From: Klebsiella variicola
GTDB lineage: Bacteria > Pseudomonadota > Gammaproteobacteria > Enterobacterales > Enterobacteriaceae
NCBI RefSeq assembly: GCF_000828055.2
Contig: NZ_CP010523.2
Location: forward strand, 4,898,001 to 4,962,000
Direction of reading: 5' to 3'
DNA: 64,000 nt
Positions within the stretch are counted from its first letter, which is position 1; every line of letters starts with the position of its first letter. This document shows positions 16,951 to 28,542 of this stretch, in pieces. A model generated the notes under the pieces. It worked only from the letters and a program-made list of their open reading frames with translations. It was not told the DNA's origin and ran no database searches. The position numbers and the translations under genes were made by a program.

Positions 16951-17850
16951 TTAGATCCCTGCCGTTTCGCGGATATATTTGCGCGCTTTGACGGCGTATT
17001 CGAAAGGATTGGCCAGAGCAGGATCCTGCTCGGCTTCCACCACCATCCAGCCTTTATAGCCAAAATCGTCCAGCAGCTTGAACACCGGACGGAAATCGAT
17101 CACCCCGTCGCCCGGGACGGTGAAGGTGCCTTTTTTCACGCCGTCGAGGAACGACAGGCCGTCGCGGCGCACCTGGTCGATCACCGGCGGACGGACGTCT
17201 TTCAGGTGAACGTGGTTGATGCGCGGCAGATACTTTTTGAGGATCGCCAGCATCGGCGCTTCGCCGCCTTCGGAATACCAGGCGTGGCCGGTGTCGAACA
17301 GCAGGAAGACGCGCTCGTCCACCAGTGACATAAACTTGTCGATTTCCGCGGTGGTCTGAATGCCGGTGCCCATGTGGTGGTGCAGACAGACCTGCATCCC
17401 CTTCTCCGCCGCCAGGCGACCGAGGGTGTTATAGCCTTCCGCTACCCGCTGCCACTCTTCTTCGCTGAAGCACGGCTTCGCATCGCCGAGGATCGGTTTA
17501 TCCAGCCCCTGGATGCTGCCGCTCTGCTCGGAGCAGCCAATCACTTTCGCCCCCATCGCATGAAGGAAGTTCATGTGATTGACGAATTCATCAATGGTTT
17601 TTTCCCTCTGGCCGTTGGCGAAAAAGGTGCTGAACCAGGCGTTGCAGATCTGAATGCCGCGGATGTCCAGCATCGGCTTGAGAACCGCCGGGTCGCGCGG
17701 ATATTTGCTGCCGACTTCGCTGCCGGTAAAGCCAGCCAGCGCCATTTCGCTGACGATCTGCTGGAAGGTGTTTTCGCTGCCGAGCTCCGGCATATCATCG
17801 TTAGTCCAGCCGATCGGGGCGATAGCCAGTTTGACGTTATCTTTGTTCAT
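16951..17850 (-). CDS. iolE: Inosose dehydratase IolE
   Basis: The 299-residue cytoplasmic TIM-barrel enzyme dehydrates 2-keto-myo-inositol (scyllo-inosose) to 3D-3,5/4-trihydroxycyclohexane-1,2-dione, the second step of inositol breakdown. [14 protein letters not shown] at the N-terminus and [20 protein letters not shown], and VVEAEQDP are family landmarks containing the metal-binding residues. It is the last gene of the minus-strand group iolD-iolG-iolH-like-iolE, just before a strong terminator. Confidence 0.95.
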   Translation of the reverse strand: MNKDNVKLAIAPIGWTNDDMPELGSENTFQQIVSEMALAGFTGSEVGSKYPRDPAVLKPMLDIRGIQICNAWFSTFFANGQREKTIDEFVNHMNFLHAMGAKVIGCSEQSGSIQGLDKPILGDAKPCFSEEEWQRVAEGYNTLGRLAAEKGMQVCLHHHMGTGIQTTAEIDKFMSLVDERVFLLFDTGHAWYSEGGEAPMLAILKKYLPRINHVHLKDVRPPVIDQVRRDGLSFLDGVKKGTFTVPGDGVIDFRPVFKLLDDFGYKGWMVVEAEQDPALANPFEYAVKARKYIRETAGI

Positions 17851-17873
17851 AGTAGGGCTCCTGCCGCTGCGCC

Positions 17874-18758
17874 TTAGCGGCGCAGCAATTCACGTTCAAT
17901 AAGTTCACGGGTTTCCACTGCCTGGTATTTCATTTTTTCCGGGTAGCCAAACAGCGAGGTGGCGACAATCGGCTCCCCGCCGACCTTGAAGGTCTGCTCG
18001 GCGAATTTCATTTCGCGCAGGGTGCGGAACAGCGCGTCGAAATCCACATCCCCTTCCCCGACGCCTACATGCTGGTGCACCACGGCATCCACGCCCGGCG
18101 GGTTAACGATATAGCGGCAATGTTTCGTATGATTGCGGGTATCCGCAATCAGGACATGGGAGAGATCGCTCCCGGCATAGCGCAGCATGCTCGCCACATC
18201 GCCGACGCCTTTGTCGTAGAAAAAGGTGTGCGGCACGCTGTAGACGTACTTCACGTTATCGCTGCGGAACGATTTCACAATATCGACGGTTTCATTGTTC
18301 TCTTCGCAGAAATCCCAGGGATGCGCCTGGATCTCCACGCGGATGCCTTCCCGCTCAAAAATCGGCAACAGCTCTTCCATGGAGCGATAGAACATTTCAT
18401 CGCAGATTTCGGGCTGATTCGGATCGCCGGAGAACTCGGTGTTGATCACCTGAACGCCCATCTCCACCGCAATTTCCACCAGCCGTTTCCAGTTTTTCAC
18501 CGCCGCCTGACGGCGCAGTTCGTCCGGGCCGGACCAGCGGTAGACGCAGATAAACGACGACAGCTCAAGGCCGGTATCGCGCAGCGCCTGCTTGTACTCC
18601 GCCATGATCTCCCGGCTGGCGCGCGGGTGCTTGTAGAACGGGTTAATCTGCGGGTGCGGCGACTGTTCAATGTACTTGTAGCCCCACTCCGCTACCTGAT
18701 GGACCATGCGGGTGATCCCGAGATCCTTAATCACATCCACATCAAAGGCAATTTTCAT
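17874..18758 (-). CDS. TIM-barrel sugar-phosphate isomerase/epimerase, IolH-like
   Basis: The 294-residue AP-endonuclease-2-fold protein starts [14 protein letters not shown] and has metal-ligand stretches [22 protein letters not shown] and [14 protein letters not shown]. It sits between iolG and iolE with gaps of 41 and 23 bases, so it acts with inositol degradation. IolH proteins of other bacteria are similar, but their reaction is not firmly established. An isomerase or epimerase acting on an inosose is the likely role. Confidence 0.72.
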   Translation of the reverse strand: MKIAFDVDVIKDLGITRMVHQVAEWGYKYIEQSPHPQINPFYKHPRASREIMAEYKQALRDTGLELSSFICVYRWSGPDELRRQAAVKNWKRLVEIAVEMGVQVINTEFSGDPNQPEICDEMFYRSMEELLPIFEREGIRVEIQAHPWDFCEENNETVDIVKSFRSDNVKYVYSVPHTFFYDKGVGDVASMLRYAGSDLSHVLIADTRNHTKHCRYIVNPPGVDAVVHQHVGVGEGDVDFDALFRTLREMKFAEQTFKVGGEPIVATSLFGYPEKMKYQAVETRELIERELLRR

Positions 18759-18799
18759 CGTCGTTACCTGTGCAAAGAAGTTCCGTCAGCAAAACATCC

Positions 18800-19813
18800 T
18801 TAACGTTTGTAGAATGCCGGGCACTCGGGCAGCGTCACTTCAACAGGCTCGCTGGTTCCCTGCGCTTTAATGCAGGCATCCGCCGCCACCGACGCCGCGT
18901 AGCCGTCCCAGGCCGACGGGCCGTGCAGCTGGCCGGCTTTGACGTCGTTGATAAAGGCCTGCAGCTCGACGTCGTAGGCTTTGATAAAGCGGTCTTTCCA
19001 GTCGGTCAGAATGGCAGTCGACAGGCTGGCGGACTTACGCATCTGGACGGCAGACGGCTCCGGCAGACGGGCAATCCCGGTTTCGCCGACCACTTCGCAC
19101 TGGATGTCATACCCGTACTGGCAGTTCACGAACACTTCGACGTCTATCAGGGTGCCTTTTTTGGTTTCAAAGGAGACGATCTGCGGATCTTTCAGGCGCG
19201 CATGGGTGTGCGAGGTGGAGCGCGGGAAGCGCACCTGCACGGAACGGTAGTCATCGTTCAGCAGCCAGCGCAGCACGTCCAGCTCGTGGATCAGGGTGTT
19301 GGTGATCGCCATATCGGTGGTGTAGTTCTCGCCGACCGACTGGTTGCGGTGGGCGCAGCGCAGCATCAGCGGCGCACCGATATCGCCATCGTCGATCACT
19401 TTTTTCAGCGCAAGATAGCCTTCGTCGTAGGGGCGCATAAAGCCAACCTGCACCAGGCGACGGCCGGCCTTCATTTCAGCATCGACGATGCGGCGGCAGC
19501 CTTCCGCAGACATCGCCAGCGGTTTTTCGCAGAACACCGGCTTACCGGCGGCAATGGCGGCCAGGGTGTACTCTTCGTGGGTCGGGTCCCAGGAGGTGAC
19601 CAGGATGGCATCGACATCGCTGGCGTTAATCACGTCGTGGCCGTCGGCGTAGACTTCCGCCTGCACGCCCGGCAGCGCGACCGCCGCACGGGCGTTGTCG
19701 GCATTGATATCAGACACCGCCACAACGGTGGCGCCCTGCAGAACCTGGGTGCAGCGACGGATGTGTTCTTTACCGATAGCGCCAGCGCCGATGACACCTA
19801 ATTTGAGCGACAT
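18800..19813 (-). CDS. iolG: myo-Inositol 2-dehydrogenase IolG
   Basis: The 337-residue Gfo/Idh/MocA oxidoreductase has the Rossmann motif [12 protein letters not shown] and the EKPL motif ([13 protein letters not shown]) with the catalytic lysine. It oxidises myo-inositol to 2-keto-myo-inositol with NAD+, opening the pathway. The ATG at 19813 is chosen over longer frames because GGAGAAAA precedes it and the Rossmann strand should begin near residue 5. Confidence 0.94.
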   Translation of the reverse strand: MSLKLGVIGAGAIGKEHIRRCTQVLQGATVVAVSDINADNARAAVALPGVQAEVYADGHDVINASDVDAILVTSWDPTHEEYTLAAIAAGKPVFCEKPLAMSAEGCRRIVDAEMKAGRRLVQVGFMRPYDEGYLALKKVIDDGDIGAPLMLRCAHRNQSVGENYTTDMAITNTLIHELDVLRWLLNDDYRSVQVRFPRSTSHTHARLKDPQIVSFETKKGTLIDVEVFVNCQYGYDIQCEVVGETGIARLPEPSAVQMRKSASLSTAILTDWKDRFIKAYDVELQAFINDVKAGQLHGPSAWDGYAASVAADACIKAQGTSEPVEVTLPECPAFYKR

Positions 19814-19859
19814 AATGGTTTTCTCCGTAAGTCTGTAGGATTCAGGGTAGAGGTTCGTT

Positions 19860-21800
19860 TTAGTAATCACGCGCCTGGGCGCGCTTTTCATTAATCATTT
19901 GCGCCACCTTGCGGATCCGCTCTGAGAGCGCCGTCTGGGCGACTCCGACGTTCCACCAGCTGCCGTATTTGTGCACCATGGTCTTCGGCAGCACTTTAAT
20001 ATCAATCAGGGTGCTGACCGTTTCGCGACGGGCGGCGTCCAGTGCGTGGCGCAGTTCGTCCAGGGTGGTGACGCGCCAGGTTTTGCAGCCGTAGCCGGCG
20101 GCGATGGTGGCGAAGTCCACCGGCACCAGGCCGCCCTGCAGCTGGCCGGTTTCCGGCTGGCGGTAGCGGAACTCGGTGCCGAAGCTGTCCATCCCGTGCT
20201 CCATCTGCAGGTTGTTGATGCAGCCGTTGGCCATGTTGTCGAACAGCACGACGTTGATCTTCGCCCGCTCCTGCAGGGAGGTGACCAGCTCAGAGTGCAG
20301 CATCATGAAGGAGCCATCGCCGACCAGGGAGTAGACTTCGCTCTGCGGCTGCGCCAGCTTCACGCCCAGCGCGGCGTTGACTTCGTATCCCATGCAGGAG
20401 TAGCCGTACTCCACGTGGTAGGTGTTTTCCGCGCGGTTGCGCCAGACGCGCTGCAGATCGCCGGGCAGGCTGCCCGCCGCCGCGACGATCACCGCCTCGG
20501 CCGGCAGCGTTTCATTCAGTACCCCAAGGACGCTGCTCTGGGTCAGGGTGGAGTCGGTGATCTGGCGGAACTCGCGATACACCGATTCGCGATCGAGATG
20601 ATCGTCGATCTCCGGCACAAAGGATTTTTCCTGCCACACCGCCTGGTAGACGCGCTGGGTCTCTTTTAACTGACGACTCTGCACGCTCTCGATCTGCGCG
20701 CCCCAGCCGGCCTGCCAGCCGCTGTCCGCCAGCCCCGCGTCGAGGGCGGTCATCGCTTCCCGGGCGTCCGCCAGCATGGCAATGCCGTCCAGCTTCCAGG
20801 CGTCGAAGTTGCTGACGTTAATATTCAGGAAACGCACCTCCGGGTGCTGGAAAATCCATTTCGAGGCGGTGGTAAAATCGCTGAAGCGGGTGCCGACGCC
20901 GATCACCAGGTCGGCCTCTTTCGCCAGCAGGTTCGCCGCCAGGCAGCCCGTCTCGCCGACGCCGCCGACGTTCAGGGGGTGAGACGAGACCACCGTCCCC
21001 TTCCCGGCCTGGGTTTCGGCGAAGGGCACCCCGTAGCGCTCGGCGAAACGGGACAGCGCTTCGCCCGCGCCGGAGTATTTCACCCCACCGCCGCAGACGA
21101 TCAGCGGTTTACGGCTGGCTTTGATGGCCGCGACGGCGTCCGCCAGCTGCGCGGCGCTGGCCGGGCGGCGGTCGAGACGGTGCAAGCGGCGCGCAAAGAA
21201 GGATTCCGGGTAGTCCCAGGCTTCGCCCTGCACATCCTGCGGCAGGCACAGCGTCACCGCGCCGGTTTCCGCAGGGTCGGTCAGGACGCGCATGGCGTTG
21301 ATGCAGGCGCTCATCAGCTGTTCCGGGCGGGTAATACGGTCCCAGTATTTGCTGACTGCGCGGAAAGCGTCATTGGTGCTGATGCTGAGATCGTAGCTCT
21401 GTTCAATCTGCTGGAGCACCGGGTCCGGCTGGCGGGTGGCGAAGACATCGCCCGGCAGCAACAGCAGCGGAATGCGGTTGGCGCTGGCGGTGCCGGCGGC
21501 GGTGATCATGTTGGCCGCTCCCGGACCGATGGAGGAGGTGCAGGCGATAATCTGCCGGCGCAGGGCCTGGCGGGCAAAACCGGTGGCCGCGTGGGCCATC
21601 CCCTGCTCGTTACGCCCCTGATAGACGCGCATATCGCCGCTGTCCTGCTCCAGCGCCTGCCCCAGCCCCAGGACGTTGCCATGGCCGAAAATCGCGAAAA
21701 TGCCTTTCACGAATTTCAGCTCTACGCCATCCACTTCCAGGTACTGGTTATCGAGGAACTTCACCAGCGCCTGCGCCGTTGTCAGTCTCAGTTTGCCCAT
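19860..21800 (-). CDS. iolD: 3D-(3,5/4)-trihydroxycyclohexane-1,2-dione hydrolase IolD
   Basis: The 646-residue thiamine-diphosphate enzyme opens the ring of the diketone to 5-deoxy-glucuronate. The ThDP/Mg motif [15 protein letters not shown] with a downstream NMANGCINN and the N-terminal [15 protein letters not shown] are visible. The start is placed at [13 protein letters not shown] (21800). It is the first gene of the minus-strand iol group and faces iolC across a 505-base regulatory gap. Confidence 0.95.
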   Translation of the reverse strand: MGKLRLTTAQALVKFLDNQYLEVDGVELKFVKGIFAIFGHGNVLGLGQALEQDSGDMRVYQGRNEQGMAHAATGFARQALRRQIIACTSSIGPGAANMITAAGTASANRIPLLLLPGDVFATRQPDPVLQQIEQSYDLSISTNDAFRAVSKYWDRITRPEQLMSACINAMRVLTDPAETGAVTLCLPQDVQGEAWDYPESFFARRLHRLDRRPASAAQLADAVAAIKASRKPLIVCGGGVKYSGAGEALSRFAERYGVPFAETQAGKGTVVSSHPLNVGGVGETGCLAANLLAKEADLVIGVGTRFSDFTTASKWIFQHPEVRFLNINVSNFDAWKLDGIAMLADAREAMTALDAGLADSGWQAGWGAQIESVQSRQLKETQRVYQAVWQEKSFVPEIDDHLDRESVYREFRQITDSTLTQSSVLGVLNETLPAEAVIVAAAGSLPGDLQRVWRNRAENTYHVEYGYSCMGYEVNAALGVKLAQPQSEVYSLVGDGSFMMLHSELVTSLQERAKINVVLFDNMANGCINNLQMEHGMDSFGTEFRYRQPETGQLQGGLVPVDFATIAAGYGCKTWRVTTLDELRHALDAARRETVSTLIDIKVLPKTMVHKYGSWWNVGVAQTALSERIRKVAQMINEKRAQARDY

Positions 21801-21929
21801 GATGCACAATCCTTATTGTTCAGTATTTGTGTGTGGCGTCGCGCCGATGCCGCCGGGGCCGTCGTTCACGTCACTGGAATACCTGTGGATTATAGGCAAA
21901 CATTTTTTTCATTAAATACAAATACAGAA

Positions 21930-21944
21930 GAAATATTTCATTTT
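21930..21944. promoter_or_regulatory. Candidate IolR operator (iolD side)
   Basis: GAAATATTTCATTTT carries the TTTCATTT half-site shared with sites before iolC, iolR and iolA. It lies about 130 bases before the iolD start. Confidence 0.5.
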
Positions 21945-22190
21945 GCGAGAGGGATCAAACTCTCTACCCATTTCATACGTTTCACTTACATTCCAGACAC
22001 GTTTTCGGACCCTTTTTTGCCGCGCCACACGACAATATCCCCTTAAAAATCATAGGTAAAGAAACAGCTTCCGGCGTTTCACTTTCCCCTGGGGCGACAG
22101 AGGGGCCGATCCACGCTCGCGCGAGGCTCAGTGCGGCAGAGTGGTAGATCCCTCACACTTTTGGTTTTTTAATTTCGAACGAGTTTGCAA

Positions 22191-22206
22191 ATGAAATATT
22201 TATTTC
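22191..22206. promoter_or_regulatory. Candidate IolR operator (iolC side)
   Basis: ATGAAATATTTATTTC is a near palindrome of the same kind as the other iol sites, 100 bases before iolC. Confidence 0.5.
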
Positions 22207-22305
22207 TCAAACTAAGGGTAACCAATAACCCTCAGGCTGTTCACGGAGTCGACGTCGGGATCCCGACCCTTCCAGGCAGCAGACACCAAAAAGGAAATCC
22301 TAGCT

Positions 22306-24219
22306 ATGAATGCAGCAGTAAAGCGGCTCGACGTCATCTGTATAGGTCGGGTGGCCGTCGACCTCTATGCCCAGCAGATCGGTTCGCGGCTAGAAGACGT
22401 TGCCAGTTTCGCGAAATATCTGGGCGGCTCCTCCGGCAACGTGGCCTTTGGCACCGCGATTCAGGGGCTGAAATCGGCCATGCTGGCGCGCGTTGGCGAT
22501 GAACACAACGGCCGTTTCCTGCGTGAAACGCTCAACCGCGCCGGGGTGGATACCGAGTATCTGATCACCGACAAATCCCGCCTGACCGCGCTGGTGATGC
22601 TGGGGATTAAGGATCAGGAGACCTTCCCTCTGATTTTCTACCGTGATAACTGCGCCGATATGGCCTTAACGCCTGATGACATCAGCGAGGAGTATATTGC
22701 CTCCTCCCGGGCGCTGGCGGTGACTGGCACCCACCTGTCGCACGCCAACACTCGCGCCGCGGTGCTGAAGGCGCTGGAATACGCTCGCCGTCACGGCCTG
22801 CGTACCGCGCTGGATATCGATTACCGTCCGGTGCTGTGGGGGCTCACCTCGCTCGGCGATGGCGAAACCCGTTTCATTGAGTCCGGGCCGGTCACCAGCC
22901 AGCTGCAGGAAGTGCTGCATCTGTTCGATTTGGTGGTGGGAACCGAAGAAGAGTTTCATATTGCCGGGGGCAGCACCGATACCCTGACCGCGCTGAAAAA
23001 TGTGCGCAATGCCACCAAAGCCACCCTCGTGTGTAAGCGCGGGCCGATGGGCTGCGTAGTGCTGGAAGGCGACATCCCGGACAGCTGGGACCAGGTGCCG
23101 CTGCAGCAGGGCGTGCGCGTGGAGGTTCTCAACGTGCTGGGCGCCGGGGATGCCTTTATGTCGGGCCTGCTGCGCGGCTGGCTCAACGACGAAGGCTGGG
23201 AGCAGGCTTGCCGTTACGCCAACGCCTGCGGCGCGCTGGTGGTTTCCCGCCACGGCTGCGCGCCGGCGATGCCGACCAAAGTCGAACTCGATGACTACCT
23301 GCTGCGCGCCGAATCGGTGCCGCGCCCGGACGTCGACGAGCGCCTCAACCACCTGCACCGGGTCACCAGCCGCCGTCAGCAGTGGCCGGAGCTGTGCATT
23401 TTCGCCTTCGACCATCGCAAACAGCTGGCCGACCTGGCACGGGAGACCGGGCGCGATGAAGCCTGCATTCCGCAGCTCAAGCTGTTGTTGTTAGCCGCGG
23501 CCGAAGCGGCGGCGCAGGAGGCGGGTCTCGATCAGCGCAGCGGCATTCTGGCCGACGGCACCTATGGCCAGCGTGCGCTGAACGCCATTACCGGCAAGGG
23601 CTGGTGGATCGGCCGCCCCATCGAGCTGCCCAGCTCGCGACCGCTGCGTCTGGAGCATGGCAACATCGGCTCGCAGCTGATCGACTGGCCGCTGGAGCAT
23701 GTCGTCAAATGCCTGGTCTTCTATCATCCTGCCGACCCGGCGGCGCTGCGTGAAGAGCAGGACGCCCTGCTGCTCGAGGTGTGGCAGGCCTGTAACAAGT
23801 CAGGCCATGAGCTGCTGCTGGAGGTGATCCTGCCGGAAAATGGCCCGGACAAAGACGAGCGCCATTACCACACCATGCTGGAACACTTCTATCAGCTGGG
23901 GATCAAGCCGGACTGGTGGAAGCTGCCGCCGCTCTCCAGCGCCAGCTGGCAGCAGATCACCGCCCTTATCGAGCGCGAAGATCCGTGGAGCCGCGGGATC
24001 CTGATCCTCGGCCTCGACGCGCCTTCCGACAAACTGCGCGCCGGTTTCGCCGAGGCGGCCGCACACCCGATGATCAAAGGTTTCGCCGTTGGGCGCACCA
24101 TCTTTGGCCAGCCGTCGCGGCGCTGGATGCAGGGTGAGCTCAGCGATGAGGCCCTGATAGAGGAAGTGAAACGCAACTACCTGACGCTTATTGGCTACTG
24201 GCGCGAAGCCCGCCGCTGA
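22306..24219 (+). CDS. iolC: Fused 5-dehydro-2-deoxygluconokinase / DUF2090 aldolase-like protein (IolC)
   Basis: The 637-residue protein has two parts. Residues 1-330 are a PfkB-type sugar kinase with GGSSGNVAFG and the anion-hole signature NVLGAGDAF; it phosphorylates 2-deoxy-5-keto-gluconate. Residues about 335-637 begin WPELCIFAFDHRKQL and form a DUF2090 domain, a class of predicted 2-deoxy-5-keto-gluconate-6-phosphate aldolases. The fusion would channel the product to dihydroxyacetone phosphate and malonate semialdehyde, so no separate iolJ is needed. AAGGAAA precedes the ATG at good spacing. The iolD-facing control region lies upstream and a strong terminator downstream. Confidence 0.93.
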   Translation: MNAAVKRLDVICIGRVAVDLYAQQIGSRLEDVASFAKYLGGSSGNVAFGTAIQGLKSAMLARVGDEHNGRFLRETLNRAGVDTEYLITDKSRLTALVMLGIKDQETFPLIFYRDNCADMALTPDDISEEYIASSRALAVTGTHLSHANTRAAVLKALEYARRHGLRTALDIDYRPVLWGLTSLGDGETRFIESGPVTSQLQEVLHLFDLVVGTEEEFHIAGGSTDTLTALKNVRNATKATLVCKRGPMGCVVLEGDIPDSWDQVPLQQGVRVEVLNVLGAGDAFMSGLLRGWLNDEGWEQACRYANACGALVVSRHGCAPAMPTKVELDDYLLRAESVPRPDVDERLNHLHRVTSRRQQWPELCIFAFDHRKQLADLARETGRDEACIPQLKLLLLAAAEAAAQEAGLDQRSGILADGTYGQRALNAITGKGWWIGRPIELPSSRPLRLEHGNIGSQLIDWPLEHVVKCLVFYHPADPAALREEQDALLLEVWQACNKSGHELLLEVILPENGPDKDERHYHTMLEHFYQLGIKPDWWKLPPLSSASWQQITALIEREDPWSRGILILGLDAPSDKLRAGFAEAAAHPMIKGFAVGRTIFGQPSRRWMQGELSDEALIEEVKRNYLTLIGYWREARR

Positions 24220-24226
24220 TCCCCCT

Positions 24227-24264
24227 ACGCCCGTCTCCGTCACCTTGCGGAGCGGGCGTTTTTC
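24227..24264 (+). terminator. Intrinsic terminator after iolC
   Basis: ACGCCCG...CGGGCGT with an inner CTCCG/CGGAG pairing, followed by five T. Confidence 0.85.
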
Positions 24265-24302
24265 TGTTTCTTCGTGAAATGAATCGCGTATTTCGTCGCA
24301 AT

Positions 24303-24324
24303 AAATGAAAAATTCGCTTCATTT
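24303..24324. promoter_or_regulatory. Candidate IolR operator before iolR
   Basis: AAATGAA and TTCATTT are inverted arms 8 bases apart, using the same half-site as the other iol operators, 47 bases before the iolR start. A related, looser pair GTGAAAT/ATTTCGTC lies at 24274-24297. This suggests autoregulation. Confidence 0.45.
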
Positions 24325-24370
24325 GGTACACTGGAAGCCATATTCCTTCCATTTTCTCAGAGCGCACTCT

Positions 24371-25228
24371 ATGGCCAATAACCCAACACAGCTGACCATC
24401 CTGCAGGATGAAATCAGGCGTCGCTACGATACGTTAAGCAAACGCCTGAAACAGGTCGCCCGCTATATCCTTGATAACAGCAATAGCGTGGCTTTCGATA
24501 CCGTGGCCTCCATTGCGCAACAGGCGGATGTTCCCCCTTCCACGTTGATTCGTTTTGCCAACGCCTTCGGCTTCAGCGGCTTTAACGAAATGAAACAGAT
24601 GTTCAAGCAACATTTGATGGAAGAGACCGCCAACTATACCGAGCGCGCCCGTCTGTTCCGCCAGACTACCAGCGATGAGTCCAGCCCGCCGGAAACGCCG
24701 ACGGAAATCCTCAATATGTTCACGATGGTGAACAACCAGGCGCTGCAGCAGCTGGCGATGCAGACCTCCAGCGATGATCTGGAGCGCGCGGTGGCCCTGC
24801 TGGGCGAAGCGGAAAATATCTACGTCATTGGCCTGCGCCGGTCGTTCAGCGTCGCCTCCTATCTGACCTATGCGCTGCGCCACCTCGATCGCAAAGCCTT
24901 TCTGATCGACGGCCTCGGCGGCATGTTCACCGAGCAGCTGAGTCTGGTCGGCCCGAAAGACGTGGTGGTGGCGGTGAGCTTCTCGCCGTACGCCCGGGAA
25001 GTGGTCGAGCTGGTGGAGCTGGGCGCGCAGCGCAAAGCGCGACAGATCGCGATTACCGACAGCCAGGTCAGCCCGCTGGCGGCCTTCAGCGATGTCTGCT
25101 TTGTGGTGCGTGAAGCGCAGGTGGATGGCTTCCGCTCGCAGGTTGCTTCCCTGTGTCTGGCCCAGACGTTGGCGGTTTCGCTGGCGCTGAACAGCAGCCA
25201 GGAGTCCGAGGCCAAGCAGAAGGCGTGA
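24371..25228 (+). CDS. iolR: RpiR-family regulator of inositol catabolism, IolR
   Basis: The 285-residue protein has an N-terminal RpiR helix-turn-helix (about residues 1-80, ADVPPSTLIRFANAFGFSGFNEMK) and a C-terminal SIS sugar-phosphate-binding domain (about 125-260, IYVIGLRRSFSVASYL). RpiR-type IolR proteins repress iol genes until an inositol breakdown intermediate binds the SIS domain. The ATG at 24371 is chosen because MANNPTQLTIL fits the family start; a longer in-frame extension would cover the operator-like palindrome. It stands alone after iolC. Confidence 0.88.
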   Translation: MANNPTQLTILQDEIRRRYDTLSKRLKQVARYILDNSNSVAFDTVASIAQQADVPPSTLIRFANAFGFSGFNEMKQMFKQHLMEETANYTERARLFRQTTSDESSPPETPTEILNMFTMVNNQALQQLAMQTSSDDLERAVALLGEAENIYVIGLRRSFSVASYLTYALRHLDRKAFLIDGLGGMFTEQLSLVGPKDVVVAVSFSPYAREVVELVELGAQRKARQIAITDSQVSPLAAFSDVCFVVREAQVDGFRSQVASLCLAQTLAVSLALNSSQESEAKQKA

Positions 25229-25249
25229 GATAAGCCGCCTGGCGTTAGT

Positions 25250-25370
25250 TGCCCGGCGGAGTCGTATAAGCCTGCGGGAGGATCTCGTAGGCCGGATAAG
25301 CGTAGCGCCATCCGGCACAAAGGCGGGTATGGTGCCGGAGGTGTCCTGCCCGGCGGCGCTGCGCTGGCCG
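25250..25370. repeat. REP/BIME cluster after iolR
   Basis: A REP unit containing GTAGGCCGGATAAGCG and CGCCATCCGGCA is followed by an opposite unit CCCGGCGGCGCTGCGC, typical of a BIME. It follows the iolR stop directly. Confidence 0.85.
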
Positions 25371-25439
25371 GGCCTGGGATATGTGCGCCTGCGGGTCGCC
25401 GGAGATAATGTTATTGGTATGCAACTTTATTAATCCGGG

Positions 25440-25830
25440 AAAAGCGTTTGTCGCATGTGATTTCAGCGCACATTGCGCTCCCGGTTAATCGTCTGCGTTA
25501 TGCCTGGCATGGCGCAGGGAGCGCACAGGGGGCGGCCAGTCGCCGCCGCCCCCTGTACCCCCGGGCTCCGGCCAGCAAAATCGCCACTGCGTGGTACCTT
25601 CGACTTATCCCTGCAGGCTTCGGGTCGGGCCGAGGCAGCGTCCGTGCAAAACACGGCCCTCAGCCCGCATCCATGCGGGCTGCCCCGGCCTTCCGGGAAC
25701 GTCTCAGCGATTTTGAGGCCGTCAGCACCGGCAGTTTCAGTCGCACAAGTGGGTCAATCAACGGCAGGTCGCACGACCCCCTGGACGGGCAAGGCGTGAG
25801 CCGCCGCCCGGCATAAAAGCGGCTCCGTGC
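25440..25830. other. GC-rich block with strong hairpins, no recognised gene
   Basis: About 390 bases between BIME clusters differ from REP sequence. They contain GGGGGCGGC...GCCGCCCCC (25529-25553) and a perfect 10-base stem CAGCCCGCAT/ATGCGGGCTG (25662-25683). Several frames of 60-120 codons are open, but they share no codon bias and have no ribosome-binding site, as expected in GC-rich non-coding DNA. It might be a structured RNA or a decayed mobile segment. Confidence 0.45.
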
Positions 25831-25839
25831 CCGCGGTCA

Positions 25840-26105
25840 TCGCCCGGCGGCGCTGCGCTTGCCGGGCCTACGATATATGAGCTCACGTGAGGATACCGTA
25901 GGCCGGATAAGCGTAGCGCCATCCGGCACAAGACGGGTATGGCGCCGGGGATGCCCTGCCCGGCGGCGTTGCGCTTGCAGGCCTGAGGTATAGGGGCTCA
26001 CGGGAGGATGCCGTAGGCCGGATAAGTGTAGCGCCATCCGGCACGAGACGGGTACGGTGCCGGAGGTTCCTGCCCGGCGGCGCTGCGCTTGCCGGGTCGG
26101 GGAGT
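25840..26105. repeat. BIME cluster between iolR and iolB
   Basis: Alternating REP units: GTAGGCCGGATAAGCG or GTAGGCCGGATAAGTG starts near 25900 and 26012, with CCCGGCGGCGYTGCGCTTG units at about 25850, 25960 and 26070. The spacing of about 110 bases shows duplicated modules. Confidence 0.88.
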
Positions 26106-26155
26106 GGGATTCCGCGGAGCGTTTCGCTAAAAAACACCTGCCGCCCTCAAACAAG

Positions 26156-26186
26156 AAGGCCGGTTAGCATCGCTAACCGGCCTTTT
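26156..26186. terminator. Terminator hairpin between iolR and iolB
   Basis: AAGGCCGGTTAGC and GCTAACCGGCCTT form a perfect 13-base stem with loop ATC, followed by TTTTG on the plus strand and CCTTCTTG on the minus. It probably ends iolAB transcription and stops read-through from the repeats. Confidence 0.8.
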
Positions 26187-26208
26187 GTATCCGCTTCTGC
26201 ACGGCGCG

Positions 26209-27018
26209 TCAGTCGTGGCGCGGGTACTCCGGCGTGTTGATCCAGGCGTGGTCATCTTCCCAGGTGAACAACCATTTCCGATCCGGCCCGGCCATCACGT
26301 TCAGATAGTAGCTGTCGTAACCGGCAATCGCCGCCACCGGGTGGTAACCACGCGGCACCATCACCACATCGTGGTTGTAGGGCGCCATACAGGCGTCCAG
26401 GCTGCGGTCATCGGTGTAGACCCGCTGGAAGGCAAAGCCCTGCGGCGGATCGAAGCGGTGGTAGTAGGTCTCTTCCAGCTGCGTCTCTTTGCCCGGCTGG
26501 GCGGTATCATGCTTATGCGACGGCCACGAACTGGTGGCACCCTCGTCGGTGTACACCTCCACCACCAGCAGGCAGTCCGCCTCGGCGCTGTCCGGCAGAA
26601 TATTATGCACCCGGCGCTGGTTGCGCCCTTTCCCGCGATGCTCTACGCCGACGTCTTCCGGCCGAATGAGGCGTGCCGGGAAGCGGCCTTTGCCCGGCGC
26701 GCTGCATACCGCCAGCTCCAGATCGGAATCGGCGGTTACCTCGACTTTATCCTGTGGCGGCACGTAGACCGACCACGGCGGGGTGCGTTCAAACGGCGAC
26801 ATCCGTTTACCGAGATTCGGGAAATCGGCATGCTGCGTTTTCACCGACGCCAGCCCGGCGACCAGCACCAGGCACAGCTCGCGATCGCCGCTCTCCAGCG
26901 TCACGGTCTGCCCTTTTTTCACCATCCAGACATCAAAGCCGATATAGCGCCAACCGGCGCTTTGCGGCGTAATATGCTGGATCTGTCCCTCTTTTCGCGA
27001 TTTAGCCAGTAACGACAT
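26209..27018 (-). CDS. iolB: 5-deoxy-glucuronate isomerase IolB
   Basis: The 269-residue double cupin protein isomerises 5-deoxy-glucuronate to 2-deoxy-5-keto-gluconate. Family landmarks are SPFERTPPWSVYVPP, SSWPSHKHD, LEETYYHRFDPPQGF and MVPRGYHPVAAIAGYDSYYLNVMAG, which carry the metal-binding His and Glu. It follows iolA by 18 bases in the same transcript. Confidence 0.95.
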   Translation of the reverse strand: MSLLAKSRKEGQIQHITPQSAGWRYIGFDVWMVKKGQTVTLESGDRELCLVLVAGLASVKTQHADFPNLGKRMSPFERTPPWSVYVPPQDKVEVTADSDLELAVCSAPGKGRFPARLIRPEDVGVEHRGKGRNQRRVHNILPDSAEADCLLVVEVYTDEGATSSWPSHKHDTAQPGKETQLEETYYHRFDPPQGFAFQRVYTDDRSLDACMAPYNHDVVMVPRGYHPVAAIAGYDSYYLNVMAGPDRKWLFTWEDDHAWINTPEYPRHD

Positions 27019-27036
27019 GGCGCTCTCCTTCGCCGA

Positions 27037-28542
<1,506 letters not shown>

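Larger units (their letters stand above)
21801..22305. promoter_or_regulatory. Divergent iolD/iolC control region
   Basis: The 505-base gap between divergent operons has no gene. It holds two candidate IolR half-palindromes (21930-21944 and 22191-22206, listed separately), AT-rich stretches suited to promoters near each gene, and a GC-rich middle (22075-22150) in which I see no clear feature. Confidence 0.6.

Noticed and set aside
25448-25816. Open frames of 60-122 codons in the GC-rich block
   Set aside because: Several frames are open on both strands at once, with no ribosome-binding site or codon bias; typical of GC-rich non-coding DNA.
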